Origin: Desulfobacteraceae bacterium | GTDB lineage: Bacteria; Desulfobacterota; DSM-4660; Desulfatiglandales; Desulfatiglandaceae | Reading direction: 5' to 3' | Assembly: GCA_030632525.1 (NCBI GenBank) | Contig: DAOVUP010000143.1 | Span: 1-5,227 of the forward strand | DNA: 5,227 bases | In this document: in pieces, positions 4,792 through 5,227 of the stretch | How the letters are laid out: the number at the start of each line of letters is the position of its first letter | How positions within the stretch are numbered: the stretch's first letter is position 1 | Notes under the pieces: generated by a model | The model's input: only the letters and a program-made list of their open reading frames with translations | What the model was told of the DNA's origin: nothing | The model's database searches: none | Made by a program: the position numbers and the translations under genes

Positions 4792-5227
4792 ATGAAAAAA
4801 TTTCCTTTACAAACGTTGGTTGGAAAGATTAGATTCCCTAAAAATATATACAGGGAGGTCCTTTTGGAAGTTCAAACAGCAAAAAGCAAGCTGAAAAAGA
4901 AGAGTGTTTTTCGTGAGTATGCCGAGGCAGCGGTCATTGCAATTATCCTGGCACTTTTTATACGCACGTTTGTGGTGCAGGCGTTCAAGATCCCCTCTGG
5001 CTCCATGGAACCTACCCTTTTGGTAGGCGACCATATTCTGGTTAACAAATTCCTGTACGGTATTAAGATCCCCTTTATAAACAAGACATTGATCCCGATC
5101 AGTGAGCCCAAGCGTGATGATGTTATTGTATTTATCTATCCTGTTGATAAGAGTAAGGATTTTATCAAGCGGGTCATCGGCTTGCCCGGTGATGAGATCG
5201 AAATAGTCGATAACAAAATCTATATTA
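4792..5227 (+). CDS. lepB: Signal peptidase I (partial, N-terminal 145 codons)
   Basis: Membrane-bound serine protease that removes signal peptides from secreted preproteins. The frame is open from 4771 to the window edge, where the gene is cut off. A basic segment (residues 31-37) precedes one membrane helix (about 44-63, AEAAVIAIILALFIRTFVVQ). Box B, PSGSMEPTL, follows with catalytic Ser71; LVGDHILVNKF is the typical next strand, and the catalytic Lys126 lies in FIKRVIGLPGDEI. Both dyad residues are present, so it should be active if the rest is intact. Two starts are plausible: ATG at 4792 with GGGAGG eight bases upstream, and TTG at 4864 with AGGGAGG five bases upstream, the latter removing 24 residues before the usual KKKSVFREYAEA beginning. 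It is divergent from the ATPase gene and preceded by a structured leader. Confidence 0.95.
   Translation, partial: MKKFPLQTLVGKIRFPKNIYREVLLEVQTAKSKLKKKSVFREYAEAAVIAIILALFIRTFVVQAFKIPSGSMEPTLLVGDHILVNKFLYGIKIPFINKTLIPISEPKRDDVIVFIYPVDKSKDFIKRVIGLPGDEIEIVDNKIYI
4852..4866 (+). promoter_or_regulatory. Internal ribosome site and TTG start within lepB
   Basis: AGGGAGG (4852-4858) stands five bases before an in-frame TTG (4864-4866). A product starting here would have the N-terminal length normal for the family, with its membrane helix about 20 residues in. It either is the true start or gives a second, shorter form. Confidence 0.5.

Noticed and set aside
4641..4832. 63-codon frame on the plus strand across the lepB leader
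   Set aside because: TTG start without a good ribosome site, no recognisable domain, and it overlaps both the base-paired leader and the start of lepB in another frame.
4807..5111. Minus-strand frames over the signal peptidase gene
   Set aside because: They are antisense to a frame with clear catalytic Ser and Lys motifs of signal peptidase I.

Overview
The window suggests a deltaproteobacterial (Desulfobacterota-like) chromosome. This is inferred from protein architecture: a long GspE/PilB-family ATPase with an N-terminal DUF6982-like domain and MshEN repeats, stand-alone cyclic-nucleotide-binding (CNB) domains, a CNB-PilZ fusion, and a signal peptidase I of the SGSMEPT type. No rRNA or other taxonomic marker is present, so the assignment is tentative.

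Layout from left to right. Positions 1-525 hold a minus-strand pair of small genes overlapping by four bases: a DUF4258/RelE-fold-like protein followed by a DUF2283 protein, resembling a toxin-antitoxin pair. Positions 526-725 are non-coding and contain a perfect 8-bp hairpin (557-577) plus a roughly 110-bp nested inverted repeat (611-720) that looks like a small mobile-element remnant. Positions 726-1938 hold two minus-strand genes 13 bases apart, transcribed CNB-PilZ first and stand-alone CNB second. Positions 1939-2122 contain a candidate promoter with an overlapping dyad and, next to the end of the following gene, a stem-loop. Positions 2123-4435 encode the 770-residue ATPase, driven by a textbook consensus sigma70 promoter at 4493-4521. 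Positions 4522-4791 contain a hairpin-bearing repeat-like segment and a strongly structured leader. Positions 4792 to the window edge encode the first 145 codons of signal peptidase I (lepB) on the plus strand.

The most coherent biology is the central block. A pilus- or secretion-type assembly ATPase with four MshEN half-motifs (a c-di-GMP-binding fold) lies beside a protein joining a cyclic-nucleotide domain to a PilZ c-di-GMP domain, and beside a second cyclic-nucleotide domain. None of these regulators has a DNA-binding domain, so they probably act on protein partners. I infer a local module that lets c-di-GMP and possibly cAMP/cGMP control pilus extension or secretion. The second point of note is the unidentified RNA-like leader upstream of lepB, which has two competing folds and two well-placed translation starts.
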